Positions 26,443-34,695 of a stretch of 64,000 nt of DNA are shown one piece after another (position 1 is the first letter of the stretch; every line of letters begins with the position of its first letter). The notes under the pieces are model-generated. The model was not told the origin of the DNA and did not search any database. It saw only the letters and a program-made list of their open reading frames with translations. The stretch covers positions 1,302,001-1,366,000 of the forward strand of contig NZ_FNTJ01000002.1 of the NCBI RefSeq assembly GCF_900105185.1. Direction: 5' to 3'. The position numbers were made by a program, and so were the translations under genes. This DNA is from Pseudomonas saponiphila. Its GTDB lineage: Bacteria > Pseudomonadota > Gammaproteobacteria > Pseudomonadales > Pseudomonadaceae.

Positions 26443-27606
26443 TTAAACGTAGAAGGCCTTCAGCGGCGGGAAGCCGTTGAATTCCACCGCGCTGTAGCTG
26501 GTGGTGTAGGCGCCGGTGGACAGCCAGTACAGGCGGTCGCCGATGGCCAGGTTCAGCGGCAGGCCGTACTTGTAGTTTTCGTACATGATGTCGGCGCTGT
26601 CGCAGGTCGGGCCGGCGATCACCACTTCTTCCACTTCACCTTTCTTCTCGGTCCAGATCGGGAACTTGATCGACTCGTCCATGGTTTCGATCAGGCCGGA
26701 GAATTTGCCCACGTCGGTGTAGACCCAGCGCTCCACGGCGGTGCGGGATTTGCGTGCCACCAGCACCACTTCGCTGACCAGGATGCCGGCGTTGGCGATC
26801 AGCGAACGGCCCGGCTCCAGGATGATTTCCGGCAGGTCGTCGCCGAAGTCTTCCTTGAGGAAGCGGATGATCTCCTCGGCGTAGGTTTCCAGGCTGTTGG
26901 TGCGGGTGATGTAGTTGGCCGGGAAGCCGCCGCCCATGTTGATCAGCTTGAGTTCGATGCCGTCTTCTTCCTTCAGGCGTTCGAAGATCACCTTGACCTT
27001 GGCGATCGCCGCGTCCCAGACGCTGATGTCGCGCTGTTGCGAACCGACGTGGAAGGACACGCCATAAGGCACCAGGCCCAGGTCGCGGGCGAGGATCAGC
27101 AGGTCCATGGCCATGTCGGTCTGGCAGCCGAATTTGCGCGACAGCGGCCAGTCGGCGGTGGTGGAACCTTCGGTGAGGATGCGCACGTAGACTTTCGAGC
27201 CCGGGGCGGCCTTGGCGATGTTGCGCAGGTCGGCTTCGGAGTCGGTGGCATACAGACGCACGCCCTTCTCATAGAAGTAGCGGATGTCCTTGGACTTCTT
27301 GATGGTGTTGCCGTAGCTGATGTTGGCCGGGTTGACGCCGCGGCTCAGCACTTTGTCCAGCTCGTAGATCGAGGCGATGTCGAAGCTGGAGCCTTTTTCG
27401 TGCAGCAGGTCGATGATCTCGACGGCCGGGTTGGCCTTGACCGCGTAGTAGACCTTGGCGAATTCGAAACCGGCGCGCAGGTCATCGTAGGCCTGGGCGA
27501 TCATCTGGGTGTCGATGACCACGAATGGGGTTTCTTGCTTGTCGGCGAACGCCTTCATTTTCTGAAAGGTGTCGCGCGCAAAATAGTCTTCGACGTTAAT
27601 CGACAT
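26443..27606 (-). CDS. speC: ornithine decarboxylase (PLP fold-type III)
   Basis: A 387-residue enzyme that decarboxylates ornithine to putrescine, feeding spermidine synthesis. The PLP lysine is in VYYAVKANP (Lys57). The PLP-phosphate region (LKLINMGGGFPANYITRTNS), EPGRSLIANAG and the active-site cysteine motif GPTCDSAD (Cys335, contributed to the partner subunit of the dimer) are all present. Length and sequence match the small eukaryote-like ODC of Pseudomonas (PA4519) rather than the large E. coli form. Some members also accept lysine. The ATG at 27606 has AGGAG 8-12 bp upstream. The 5' leader contains a promoter-terminator pair, suggesting attenuation. Confidence 0.94.
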   Translation of the reverse strand: MSINVEDYFARDTFQKMKAFADKQETPFVVIDTQMIAQAYDDLRAGFEFAKVYYAVKANPAVEIIDLLHEKGSSFDIASIYELDKVLSRGVNPANISYGNTIKKSKDIRYFYEKGVRLYATDSEADLRNIAKAAPGSKVYVRILTEGSTTADWPLSRKFGCQTDMAMDLLILARDLGLVPYGVSFHVGSQQRDISVWDAAIAKVKVIFERLKEEDGIELKLINMGGGFPANYITRTNSLETYAEEIIRFLKEDFGDDLPEIILEPGRSLIANAGILVSEVVLVARKSRTAVERWVYTDVGKFSGLIETMDESIKFPIWTEKKGEVEEVVIAGPTCDSADIMYENYKYGLPLNLAIGDRLYWLSTGAYTTSYSAVEFNGFPPLKAFYV

Positions 27607-27737
27607 GCGTTGGGAGCTCCTGATGGCAAACGTTGCTAATCAATGGGTGTAAGGCTGTGCCGTGAGGCGCAGCCTTGTGAACGTCCTCCGTATCCCCACT
27701 TTGGTTCGCCTACTTCCCAAGGCATGTCGCCGAAAGC

Positions 27738-27770
27738 AAAAAGGCCATGGGCTATCTGCCCTTGGCCTTG
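27738..27770 (-). terminator. terminator hairpin inside the speC leader
   Basis: Read on the minus strand, GGCCAAGGGCAGATAGCCCATGGCC (stem of 9 pairs plus a mismatch) is followed by TTTTTGC. It lies 132 bp upstream of the speC start on the same strand, so it must either end a separate small RNA or act as an attenuator. Confidence 0.6.
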
Positions 27771-27824
27771 CTGTCTCGTCGTCAGTACTTGAGCCGGATG
27801 GATCGTTTCCAGCATGGACGTTCG
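27738..27824 (-). ncRNA. candidate small RNA or attenuated speC leader
   Basis: A start predicted near 27824 and the terminator at 27738-27770 would delimit an RNA of about 87 nt. Its 5' part carries few GGA motifs, so it does not look like RsmX/Y/Z. It may be an independent sRNA, or a leader whose termination controls read-through into speC. Confidence 0.4.
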
Positions 27825-27830
27825 GCGCGA

Positions 27831-27859
27831 ACTTTAGGCGGTGAGGGGCCTGAGATCAA
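27831..27859 (-). promoter_or_regulatory. sigma-70-like promoter upstream of speC leader
   Basis: On the minus strand TTGATC (27854-27859) and TAAAGT (27831-27836) are separated by exactly 17 bp. Confidence 0.5.
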
Positions 27860-28138
27860 CAAAAAATGTCGCGTTTTTGCACTTGTCTGACGTGCGTTAA
27901 CGACACCTCTCTTTGTAGCCGACACAGATGACGGGCAGATGTTCCCGAAGAATTGGCCAGTGTTAAAAATACCTGCACGTTCGCCGCCTTTGCCTGCTTG
28001 ATCGCGGTAAACAACGAAGGCATCAACATCGGCGATGTTGCCTGCGAAACGCTTCGTCAGAGGGCTTTTTTGACCATTACGGCCCCTCCTTGAAGAGGTT
28101 GCGACAGGGCCGAGTGTTCATATTTCTTGCCGCCCTCT
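27860..28138. other. non-coding stretch between speC leader and REPIN
   Basis: No gene is recognised. The short open frames lack ribosome sites and family features. Confidence 0.5.
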
Positions 28139-28222
28139 GTAGGAGCCGGCTTGCCGGCGAAGACGCCCTTGAATCTTGTGCAGTTCTGGCGGGCGTTTTC
28201 GCGGGCAAGCCCGCTCCTACGG
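28139..28222. repeat. single REPIN after the opuC operon
   Basis: GTAGGAGCCGGCTTGCCGGC at 28139 and GCGGGCAAGCCCGCTCCTAC ending near 28220 form an inverted pair. It lies 17 bp past the opuCA stop. Confidence 0.92.
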
Positions 28223-28238
28223 GGGAGGGCTGAACCTG

Positions 28239-29396
28239 TCAGGCAGGCGCCGTCTCCGCCGGGGAAACGATGCTGGTCTTGGCCCCGCGCGAGCGACCCG
28301 AACTCAGGTAAGCGGCAATCGATTCTTGTGTCACCTCGCCCAGGAATACCCGTTCGGCATCCAGCACCGGCAGCCACGAACGGTTGAACTCGTACATGCG
28401 CGACAGCAGGATCCGCAGGTGTTCGTCGTAGGCGGCCGTGGCGTTGAACTCGCGCAGGAACTGGGCGCAGGTGCCGGTCTGACGGTACAGGTCGCGACGA
28501 CGTACATAGCCCAGGGCCTTGTTCTCGGCGCAGGTCACCACCACATGGCGGCGGTCGTGTTCGTCCATCAGGTCCAGGGCTTCGGCCACCGGGGTTTCCG
28601 GGCTCACCGACGGGGCGTTGTCCGCCGCGTCTTCGGCCTTCACCAGCAACAGGCGCTTGAGGGTGCTGTCCTGGCCGACGAAGTTGCTGACGAAATCGTC
28701 TGCCGGGTGCGCCAGCAGGGTGTCCGGGTGGTCGATCTGTAGCAGCTTGCCGGCGCGGAAGATGGCGATCTTGTCCCCCAGCTTGATGGCTTCGTCGATG
28801 TCGTGGCTGACCATGATCACGGTCTTGTTCAGCGCCCGCTGCATCTCGAAGAACTCGTTCTGGATCATCTCGCGGTTGATCGGGTCCACCGCGCCGAAGG
28901 GCTCGTCCATCAGCAGCAGCGGGGCGTCCGCCGCCAGGGCGCGGATCACCCCGATACGCTGCTGCTGGCCGCCGGACAGCTCCCGCGGATAGCGGTGCAG
29001 GTACTGCTTGGGTTCGAGCTTGATCATGCTCATCAGCTCGCGGGCGCGGTCGTGGCATTGCTGCTTGTCCCAGCCCAGCAGCTTGGGGACCACCACGATG
29101 TTTTCCTCGATGGTCATGTTGGGGAACAGGCCGATCTGCTGGATCACGTAGCCGATGTTGCGGCGCAGGGTCACTTCATCCAGATCGGTGGTGTCTTCGC
29201 CATTGATCAGCACCTTGCCCGAGGTGGGCATGATCAGGCGGTTGATCATTTTCAGCGTGGTGCTTTTGCCGCAGCCAGATGGCCCGAGGAACACGCAGAT
29301 CTCGCCTTCATTGACGGTCAGGCTTACGGAGTCAACGGCGGTGATGGTCTTGCCGTTGCTTTGGAAGGTCTTGGTCAGGTTTTGAAGTTCGATCAT
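28239..29396 (-). CDS. opuCA: osmoprotectant ABC transporter ATPase (OpuCA-like)
   Basis: A 385-residue cytoplasmic ATPase of a betaine/carnitine/choline importer. Walker A is FLGPSGCGKSTTLKMINRL, the signature is RELSGGQQQRIGVIRALA, Walker B is PLLLMDEPFGAVDP, and the switch His is in IMVSHDIDEA. A C-terminal extension (about 255-350) holds a CBS-domain pair (PVAEALDLMDEHDRRHVVVT, ERVFLGEVTQESIAAYLSS) that in the OpuA/OpuC family senses ionic strength or nucleotides. The start overlaps the opuCB stop by 4 bp (ATGA). The operon order here is permease, binding protein, permease, ATPase, the order I recall for PA3888-PA3891. Since the upstream opuCB is broken by an IS, transcription and translation of this gene may be reduced. 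Confidence 0.92.
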   Translation of the reverse strand: MIELQNLTKTFQSNGKTITAVDSVSLTVNEGEICVFLGPSGCGKSTTLKMINRLIMPTSGKVLINGEDTTDLDEVTLRRNIGYVIQQIGLFPNMTIEENIVVVPKLLGWDKQQCHDRARELMSMIKLEPKQYLHRYPRELSGGQQQRIGVIRALAADAPLLLMDEPFGAVDPINREMIQNEFFEMQRALNKTVIMVSHDIDEAIKLGDKIAIFRAGKLLQIDHPDTLLAHPADDFVSNFVGQDSTLKRLLLVKAEDAADNAPSVSPETPVAEALDLMDEHDRRHVVVTCAENKALGYVRRRDLYRQTGTCAQFLREFNATAAYDEHLRILLSRMYEFNRSWLPVLDAERVFLGEVTQESIAAYLSSGRSRGAKTSIVSPAETAPA

Positions 29397-29815
29397 TTCT
29401 GGAGTCCTTTTGGAGTCAGCGAGCGTTGCAGCCATTGCAGAAGCAGGTCGGCGAAGATGGCCAGGAGACTGACCAGCACCGCGCCGACAATCAGCATCGA
29501 CATGTCGCTGCGGCTGATGGAAGCAAGAATGAGTACGCCCAGGCCGCCGGCGCCGATGGTGGCGGCGATGGTCATGACGCCGATGTTCATCACCACGGCG
29601 GTGCGCACCCCGGCGAGGATCACGGGCACCGCGATCGGCAGCTCGACCATGCGCAGGCGCTGGCCGAAGGTCATGCCGATGCCGCGGGCGGCTTCGCGGA
29701 TACCCGGCTCGACACCGGTCAGCGCCAGGTAGGTGTTGCGCATGATCGGCAGCAGGGAATAGAGGAACACCGCGGTGATGGCCGGCAGCGGTCCCAGGCC
29801 CTGGCCGAACTTGGA
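29393..29815 (-). pseudogene. opuCB: 3' part of IS-interrupted permease gene opuCB
   Basis: This fragment encodes the last 140 residues of an OpuCB-type permease: SKFGQGLGPLPAITAVFLYS, LLPIMRNTYLALTGVEPGIR, the binding-protein-dependent transport EAARGIGMTFGQRLRMVELP and the ending TPKGLQK. The IS21 element is inserted just before it. Removing the element and one GTAGAA copy joins this frame exactly to the 32463-32693 fragment (LLLPFY then SKFGQG), giving a 217-residue protein of normal length. An internal GTG/ATG at MFLYSLL could give a truncated product, which would not assemble a normal permease. The stop overlaps the opuCA start. Confidence 0.92.
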
Positions 29816-29821
29816 GTAGAA
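29816..29821. repeat. target site duplication, left copy
   Basis: GTAGAA directly flanks the left end of the IS element and is repeated at 32463-32468. Confidence 0.92.
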
Positions 29822-29914
29822 TGCGGATTTCGGTGAACGTGACCGAGCGTTTCGCTAATACGTGACCGGTGCTTCCACCCCGGTTGCGCGGGTTCTGGAT
29901 TGTAATCGCATCGG

Positions 29915-30664
29915 TCACGATGCGGCTTGTTCCTCGGCTTTTTTTCGGCGCAGCGACTCGCCTTTCATCGTCAGTCGGTAGGCGTTGTGCACCAGGCGGT
30001 CGAGGATGGCATCGGCCAGGGTCGGGTCGTTGATCCAGCCGTGCCAGTGCTCGATGGGCAGTTGGCTCGTCAGGATGGTGGAGCGGCTGCCAGCGCGGTC
30101 GTCGATCACCTCCAGCAGGTCATGCCGGGCTCCTTCCTCCAGCGGGGCTAGCGCCCAGTCGTCCAGCACCAGGACGTCGACCTTTGCCAGCTGTTGCAGG
30201 GTACGGCCGAAGCTGCCGTCGCCATGAGCGATGCGCAGTTGTTCCAGCAGGCGCGGGGTGCGCAGGTACAGGGTGCTATAGCCCTGGCGGCAGGCCTGGT
30301 TGCCCAGGGCGCAGGCCAGCCAGGTTTTGCCGGCACCGGTCGGGCCGGTCAGCAGCAGGTTGTGCTGCTGGCGGATCCAGTCGCCACTGGCCAGGGTGGC
30401 GATCAGACGCTCGTCCAGGGCGCGTCCGGTGCGGCGGTCGAGATCTTCCAGGCAGGCGTTGGCGTACTTGAGCTTGGCCTTCTTGCGCAGCCGTACCAGG
30501 CGCTGGTTGTCACGCCAGGCCAGTTCGCGGTCGAGCAGTAGGCCGAGGCGTTCATCGAAGCTCAGGCTGTGGCTGGCCGGCAGCGTCCATTGCTCTTCCA
30601 GGGCGCGGGCCATGCCGTCCAGGCGTAGCTGGTGCAGTTGATTCAGGGTGTGTTGCGGCATCAT
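29915..30664 (-). CDS. istB: IS21-family helper ATPase IstB
   Basis: A 249-residue AAA+ protein that aids target selection by the IstA transposase. Walker A is [20 protein letters not shown], Walker B is [11 protein letters not shown], and sensor/arginine-finger regions [12 protein letters not shown] and [14 protein letters not shown] match the DnaC/IstB family. The N-terminal [18 protein letters not shown] is the usual IstB start. It begins at the ATG at 30664 (AGGAG upstream), 113 bp before the istA stop, so the two genes overlap. Confidence 0.95.
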   Translation of the reverse strand: MMPQHTLNQLHQLRLDGMARALEEQWTLPASHSLSFDERLGLLLDRELAWRDNQRLVRLRKKAKLKYANACLEDLDRRTGRALDERLIATLASGDWIRQQHNLLLTGPTGAGKTWLACALGNQACRQGYSTLYLRTPRLLEQLRIAHGDGSFGRTLQQLAKVDVLVLDDWALAPLEEGARHDLLEVIDDRAGSRSTILTSQLPIEHWHGWINDPTLADAILDRLVHNAYRLTMKGESLRRKKAEEQAAS

Positions 30665-32237
30665 CGAACAGCTCCTGTTGCGGGGGTTGGTAGTAGTCGG
30701 CGCCACGGACGTTCTCGTGGTCGCCGGGTAAGGTCGTTTCGGCGGCACGCTGGGGCAGCGGCTGTTGATCCAGGCCTTGCTGGAGCAGGTTGCGCACGCT
30801 GCGCCCGGTGAAGGCGCGCAGGTGTACGGCACGTTCGGCAGCGGCTTCCAGGCGTGCATTGCCATAGCGCCGGGCCAGCGAGAGCAGGCCGAGGCAGGCG
30901 CGGTAGCCCATCTCCGGGTGCGGCTTGTGGGTCAGTTGGTGATCGATCAGTTGGCGCGTGTAGGGGCCGATCCGCGCGCCCCAGTCGAGCAGGCGTTGTG
31001 GCGTCCATTCGCGATGCGCCTGGTGCGCCGCGGGCATGTGCTCGCGCTGGGTACTGTAAGCGCCGCGTCGCCCCAGCAGCAGGTGGCTGGCCACCCGCCG
31101 GTTGCCATGCAGCACTTCCAGGGTGTGTGCCGTCAGTCGCACGTCCACGTTCTGCCGGGCCAGGGCGGAGGGCACGCTGTAGAAGCTGCCATTGACCTCG
31201 ATGTGGTAGTCGATGCTGACCTTGCAGCGCTTGAAGGTGGCGACCTCGTAGGGATGCACCGGCAGCGCTCGCAAGGCCGGGCGATCCAGGCGCTCGAACC
31301 AGTCGCGCCGGCAGCCATCGAGCCGCTTGAACGGGCGCCGATTCAGATCCTCCAGCAGCTCGGCGATGGCCTGGTTAAGCGCATGCAGGCTGAAGAACTG
31401 CCGATGGCGCAGCCGCGCCATGATCCAGCGCTCGACCACCTGCACCGCCACCTCGGCCTTGGCCTTGTCCTGAGGCTTGCGTGGCCGTGCCGGCAGGATC
31501 ACCGTCTGGTAATGACGCGCGCACTCCAGCGTGGCCCGGTTCAGGCCCGGCTCGTAGCGATCCGGCTGGGCGACCAGGGCGCGCGGATTGTCCGGCACAA
31601 CCATTTCCGGCACGCCGCCAAAGTAGGTCAGAGCCTGGCCCAGCGAGGTCAGCCAGTCCACCTGGGTTTCGCCTGGCGTCGCGCAGGCATAGGTGTAATT
31701 CGAGGCGCCCAGGGCGGCGACGAAGATGTGCGCCCGGCGCACTTCGCCGGTGGCCGGGTCGACCACCGGCAGCGTCGGCCCGGCATAGTCGATGAATAGC
31801 TTCTCGCCCGCACGGTGCAGCTGACGCATCGAACGTTTGAGCGTCTGGGCGTAGCGCCGGTAGTGCTCGACGAACTGGGTGTAGCGGTAGGTCGGCTGGC
31901 CCGCATGCGCGGCGAGATATTCCTCCCACAGCAGCTGCAAGGTCACGCCCTTGCGTCGCAACTCGCGGTGGATGCTCAGCACATCGGGCAGCACTCGCTC
32001 ACCGCGCGGCTTGTTCGTCGACGTCGGTGCAAACAAGGCGGCCGCCAGCGCGGCCTCGTCCATGGCCACCAGCGCCGGCCAGTCCAGCCCGGCCACCCGC
32101 GCCGCCGCGATGTACTTGCTAACCACGCCCTTGGACAGCTGCAAGGCACGGGCAATCTTCTCGTGGGACAAGCCGGCCTCAAACTTGAGGCGCAGACATT
32201 CTTTGATGTTTCGCATGGCTACTCGCGGCGCCGCCAT
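30552..32237 (-). CDS. istA: IS21-family transposase IstA
   Basis: A 561-residue DDE transposase. An N-terminal helix-turn-helix ([20 protein letters not shown]) precedes an rve/RNase-H-like core with [54 protein letters not shown] and [20 protein letters not shown] (the DDE residues fall in these segments). A C-terminal Mu-like domain ([20 protein letters not shown]) follows. The ATG at 32237 has GGGAG six bases upstream. The open frame is intact, so the element may be active. Confidence 0.95.
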   Translation of the reverse strand: MAAPRVAMRNIKECLRLKFEAGLSHEKIARALQLSKGVVSKYIAAARVAGLDWPALVAMDEAALAAALFAPTSTNKPRGERVLPDVLSIHRELRRKGVTLQLLWEEYLAAHAGQPTYRYTQFVEHYRRYAQTLKRSMRQLHRAGEKLFIDYAGPTLPVVDPATGEVRRAHIFVAALGASNYTYACATPGETQVDWLTSLGQALTYFGGVPEMVVPDNPRALVAQPDRYEPGLNRATLECARHYQTVILPARPRKPQDKAKAEVAVQVVERWIMARLRHRQFFSLHALNQAIAELLEDLNRRPFKRLDGCRRDWFERLDRPALRALPVHPYEVATFKRCKVSIDYHIEVNGSFYSVPSALARQNVDVRLTAHTLEVLHGNRRVASHLLLGRRGAYSTQREHMPAAHQAHREWTPQRLLDWGARIGPYTRQLIDHQLTHKPHPEMGYRACLGLLSLARRYGNARLEAAAERAVHLRAFTGRSVRNLLQQGLDQQPLPQRAAETTLPGDHENVRGADYYQPPQQELFDDAATHPESTAPATPGRHGPRPGRAMDAAGQPQPELR

Positions 32238-32462
32238 CTTCCTCTCCCGAAATCGGTCGAGGATGGCGGCGCATCAGGTCATGCGCAACGAAGGGGAAGG
32301 CTTTCGCTAAGTCGTGACCGGCGATTTCGGTAAGCCGTGACCACCTGTTTCGGAACAGGCGGAAAATCGGTCACGTTGCTACCGAAATGAGCGGTCACGC
32401 GTTAGCGAAATGACCGGTCACGATCAACCGAAACGGCCGGTCACGGTGCTCCGAAATCCGCA

Positions 32463-32468
32463 GTAGAA
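32463..32468. repeat. target site duplication, right copy
   Basis: GTAGAA matches the copy at 29816-29821. It marks the insertion point in opuCB, within the codons for the FY of LLLPFY. Confidence 0.92.
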
Positions 32469-32693
32469 CGGCAGCAGCAGGCCGAACAGGGCGATGGACG
32501 GAATGGTCAGCAGCACGGTGGCGCTGGCCTGCAACGGGCCGGCCAGGGTCGGGAAGCGGGTCATCAGGATGCCCAGGGGCACGCCGATGACTATGGCCAG
32601 GGTCACGGCGATGCCCACCAGGGTGATGTGCTGCCAGGTCAGGTGCAGGACCTGGGCCCAATCGAGATGGGAAAAGGCGTTCAAGAATTCCAT
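32463..32693 (-). pseudogene. opuCB: 5' part of IS-interrupted permease gene opuCB
   Basis: This fragment encodes the first 77 residues of an inner-membrane permease of the osmoprotectant ABC system: MEFLNAFSHLDWAQVLHLTW, the first membrane helix (ITLVGIAVTLAIVIGVPLGI) and TVLLTIPSIALFGLLLPFY, where the IS begins. The frame runs 13 codons into the element before stopping. The ATG at 32693 has GAGAGGAG upstream and lies 15 bp after the opuCC stop. The rest of the gene lies beyond the element at 29393-29815. Confidence 0.93.
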
Positions 32694-32708
32694 GTCTTCT
32701 CCTCTCTA

Positions 32709-33605
32709 TCAGTGGTTGAGCGGATGCTGGCGCAGGAAATCTGCAGCCACGGCGGCGGGGCTTTCGTGATCGACGTCGACCCGTGCATTCAGCTGGCGCA
32801 TGGTTTCGTCATCGAACAGCGCCGCCAGCGGCTTGAGGTCTGCGGCCAGTTGCGGGTGGGCGTCGAGGTATGCCTGGCGCACCACGGGGGCTGCGGTGTA
32901 GTCCGGGAAGTAGTGCTTGTCGTCCTCCAGCAGCTTGAGCTTGAAGGCGTTGAGCCGACCGTCGGTGGTATAGACCAGGCCGGCAAACACCTGGCCGTTG
33001 CGCAGGGCGGTGTAGACCAGGCCGGCATCCATCTGCCGGGTGTTCTGGCGGGTCAGGTTCATGTCGTACAGCTTGACCATGCCGGCCAGGCCGTCGGAGC
33101 GGTTGGCGAACTCGGTGTCCAGGGCCACCAGGCGGTTTTCCCTGGAGTCTGCGGCCAGGGCTCGGGTCAGGTCGCTGATGCTGTTGATCTCGGGGTGGGC
33201 CTTGGCCACGTTCTGCGGCAGGGCCAGGGCGTAGGTGTTGCTGAACTTGGACGGCGCCAACCAGACCAGGCCTTTTTTTGCGTCGAGCTCTTTGACTCGG
33301 GCGTAGGACTGCTGGCTGTCGAGTTTCTCGTCGATGTGGTTGTAGGCCACCAGCGACACCCCGGTGTATTCCCAGATCAGGTCCAGTTGCCCGCTTTCCT
33401 GGGCGCTGCGGGCCAGGTTGCTGCCCAGGCCACCGGTGACGCGGGTGTCGTAACCCTTGCTGCGCAGGTATTGGGAGGTGATTTCCGCCAGCAGGGTCTG
33501 TTCGGTGAAGACCCGGGCACCGATGCGGATCAGTGGTTTTTCCGCGGCTTGCACCCACCCGGCGAAAAGCAGGAGGCAGCCGAGTATCAGGCTTGTTTTT
33601 TTCAT
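32709..33605 (-). CDS. opuCC: osmoprotectant (betaine/choline/carnitine) substrate-binding protein OpuCC-like
   Basis: A 298-residue secreted binding protein. The signal peptide is MKKTSLILGCLLLFAGWVQA with cleavage before AEKP. OpuAC/ProX-like features are IRIGARVFTEQTLLAEITSQ, QLDLIWEYTGVSLVAYNHID (aromatic cage region), GLVWLAPSKFSNTYALALPQ and AGLVYTTDGRLNAFKLKLLE. It delivers quaternary amines to the permease pair. Two ATGs lie six bases apart: AAGGA abuts the first (33611) but is well spaced from the second, so 33605 is preferred. Its role is inferred from operon and fold; the ligand is not determined. Confidence 0.92.
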   Translation of the reverse strand: MKKTSLILGCLLLFAGWVQAAEKPLIRIGARVFTEQTLLAEITSQYLRSKGYDTRVTGGLGSNLARSAQESGQLDLIWEYTGVSLVAYNHIDEKLDSQQSYARVKELDAKKGLVWLAPSKFSNTYALALPQNVAKAHPEINSISDLTRALAADSRENRLVALDTEFANRSDGLAGMVKLYDMNLTRQNTRQMDAGLVYTALRNGQVFAGLVYTTDGRLNAFKLKLLEDDKHYFPDYTAAPVVRQAYLDAHPQLAADLKPLAALFDDETMRQLNARVDVDHESPAAVAADFLRQHPLNH

Positions 33606-33629
33606 GTTCATTCCTTGGCGCTTACGGAC

Positions 33630-34346
33630 TTAGGACGGGCGCAGACCACGTTCCAGCCAGAGGCGGCTGGCCAGGGTGACCAGACCGTCGAGGAGCAAGG
33701 CCAGCAGCGCGGTACAGGCGGCGCCGAGCAGCAATTGCGGCTGATTGTTCAGGGCGATGCCGGGGAAGATCAGGCTGCCCAGGCTGTTGGCGCCGATCAG
33801 GAAGGCCAGGGGCGCGGTGCCGACGTTGATCGCCAGGGCTACCCGCACGCCACCGATGATGATCGGCACGGCATTGGGCAATTCGACTTTCCACAGCACC
33901 TGGCGCGGGGTCATGCCGATGCCGACCGCAGCTTCCTTGAGGGAACCCTGGACGTTTTTCAGGCCTTCGTAGGTGTTGCGCACGATGGGCAGCAGGGAGG
34001 CGAGGAACAGAGCGAAGATGGCCGGGCCGCTGCCGATGCCGAAAATCCCCAGGGCGATGGCCAGGACGGCCAGAGGGGGGACGGTGTTACCGATGTTGAA
34101 CACTTGCATGAAGCGTTCGGCGCGTCCGACCATGCTCGGGCGGCTGAGGAGGATGCCGGCGGGGATACCCACTAGCAGTGCGGCGAGCATGGACGCCAGG
34201 ACCAGGAACAGATGAGCTTGCAGGTAGAACAGTAGATCGTCGCGGTAGTGTTCGATCGTCGTGATGCCGATCCAGTGGACCAGCAGGGCCAGGAGGGCGA
34301 TCACCGCAACCCCTCCTATCAGCCCTTTGCCATAGCGAATAGCCAC
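33630..34346 (-). CDS. opuCD: osmoprotectant ABC transporter permease (OpuCD-like)
   Basis: A 238-residue inner-membrane permease with about six hydrophobic segments (GGVAVIALLALLVHWIG, HLFLVLASMLAALLVGIPAG, LAVLAIALGIFGIGSGPAIF and others). The EAA-type loop VGIGMTPRQVLWKVELPNAV contacts the ATPase. The start is a GTG at 34346 with AAAGGAG upstream. It is the first gene of the operon opuCD-opuCC-opuCB-opuCA. With opuCB disrupted, this intact permease lacks its usual heterodimer partner, although some OpuC systems can use homodimers (inference). Confidence 0.9.
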   Translation of the reverse strand: MAIRYGKGLIGGVAVIALLALLVHWIGITTIEHYRDDLLFYLQAHLFLVLASMLAALLVGIPAGILLSRPSMVGRAERFMQVFNIGNTVPPLAVLAIALGIFGIGSGPAIFALFLASLLPIVRNTYEGLKNVQGSLKEAAVGIGMTPRQVLWKVELPNAVPIIIGGVRVALAINVGTAPLAFLIGANSLGSLIFPGIALNNQPQLLLGAACTALLALLLDGLVTLASRLWLERGLRPS

Positions 34347-34695
34347 AGGCGGACTCCTTTTGTCGGTCGGCGGGCACTTTCCCGTGTGGCAGGGCCATTC
34401 CTGGCTGCCGGGACAGTGCGCGCGAAAAGCAGCTCGTCGAGCGCCGGCAAAGCAGCGGGTGAACGAGCCATGAGCGCAGCTTCGTCAAGCTAACTTGCTG
34501 ATATTTCAGCCCCTGACGACAGTGCGTGACAGGGGAGTGGACGTCTCCGGGTTTTAAAAGGTTCCATAATTGGCAGCATATAGCCACCGTTCATCTGCCG
34601 CGCGGTGGCGTCGGCGACGGGGGCAGCGGTGGCCCGCAAGGCTTTGTCTGGGCTATAATCTGCGCCCTTTTTTGATCACCGCCAGGCGATTTCCC
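34347..34695. other. divergent region opuCD / prfC
   Basis: 349 bp without a gene. A hairpin CCCCTG...CAGGGG lies near 34511-34538. TATAAT at 34654-34659 is a perfect -10 for prfC, but no clear -35 lies at the right spacing. No convincing opuCD promoter was picked out. Confidence 0.5.

Larger units (their letters stand above)
29822..32462 (-). mobile_element. complete IS21-family insertion sequence (2,641 bp)
   Basis: Terminal inverted repeats begin TGCGGATTTCGG at both ends (29822 on the plus strand; its complement ends at 32462). The next segment, GTGACC, is also shared. Inside each end are further copies of a TTTCG...GTGACC/GGTCACG motif. At the right end at least four lie between 32310 and 32460, and at the left end two lie between 29822 and 29865. 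These are the multiple transposase-binding repeats typical of IS21. It carries istA and istB, both intact, and is flanked by a 6-bp duplication GTAGAA. It interrupts opuCB. Both genes are intact and the duplication is perfect, so the insertion appears recent and possibly still active. Confidence 0.96.

Noticed and set aside
27626-27636. GCAAACGTTGC near the speC start as a second LacI-type operator
   Set aside because: The palindrome is imperfect (odd-centred), overlaps the ribosome-site region and may be chance.
27738-27824. The leader RNA as an RsmX/Y/Z-type sRNA
   Set aside because: Too few GGA motifs in exposed loops, and no upstream GacA box recognised.
27662-27844. A short plus frame in the speC upstream region
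   Set aside because: It overlaps the minus-strand promoter/terminator signals and has no ribosome site.
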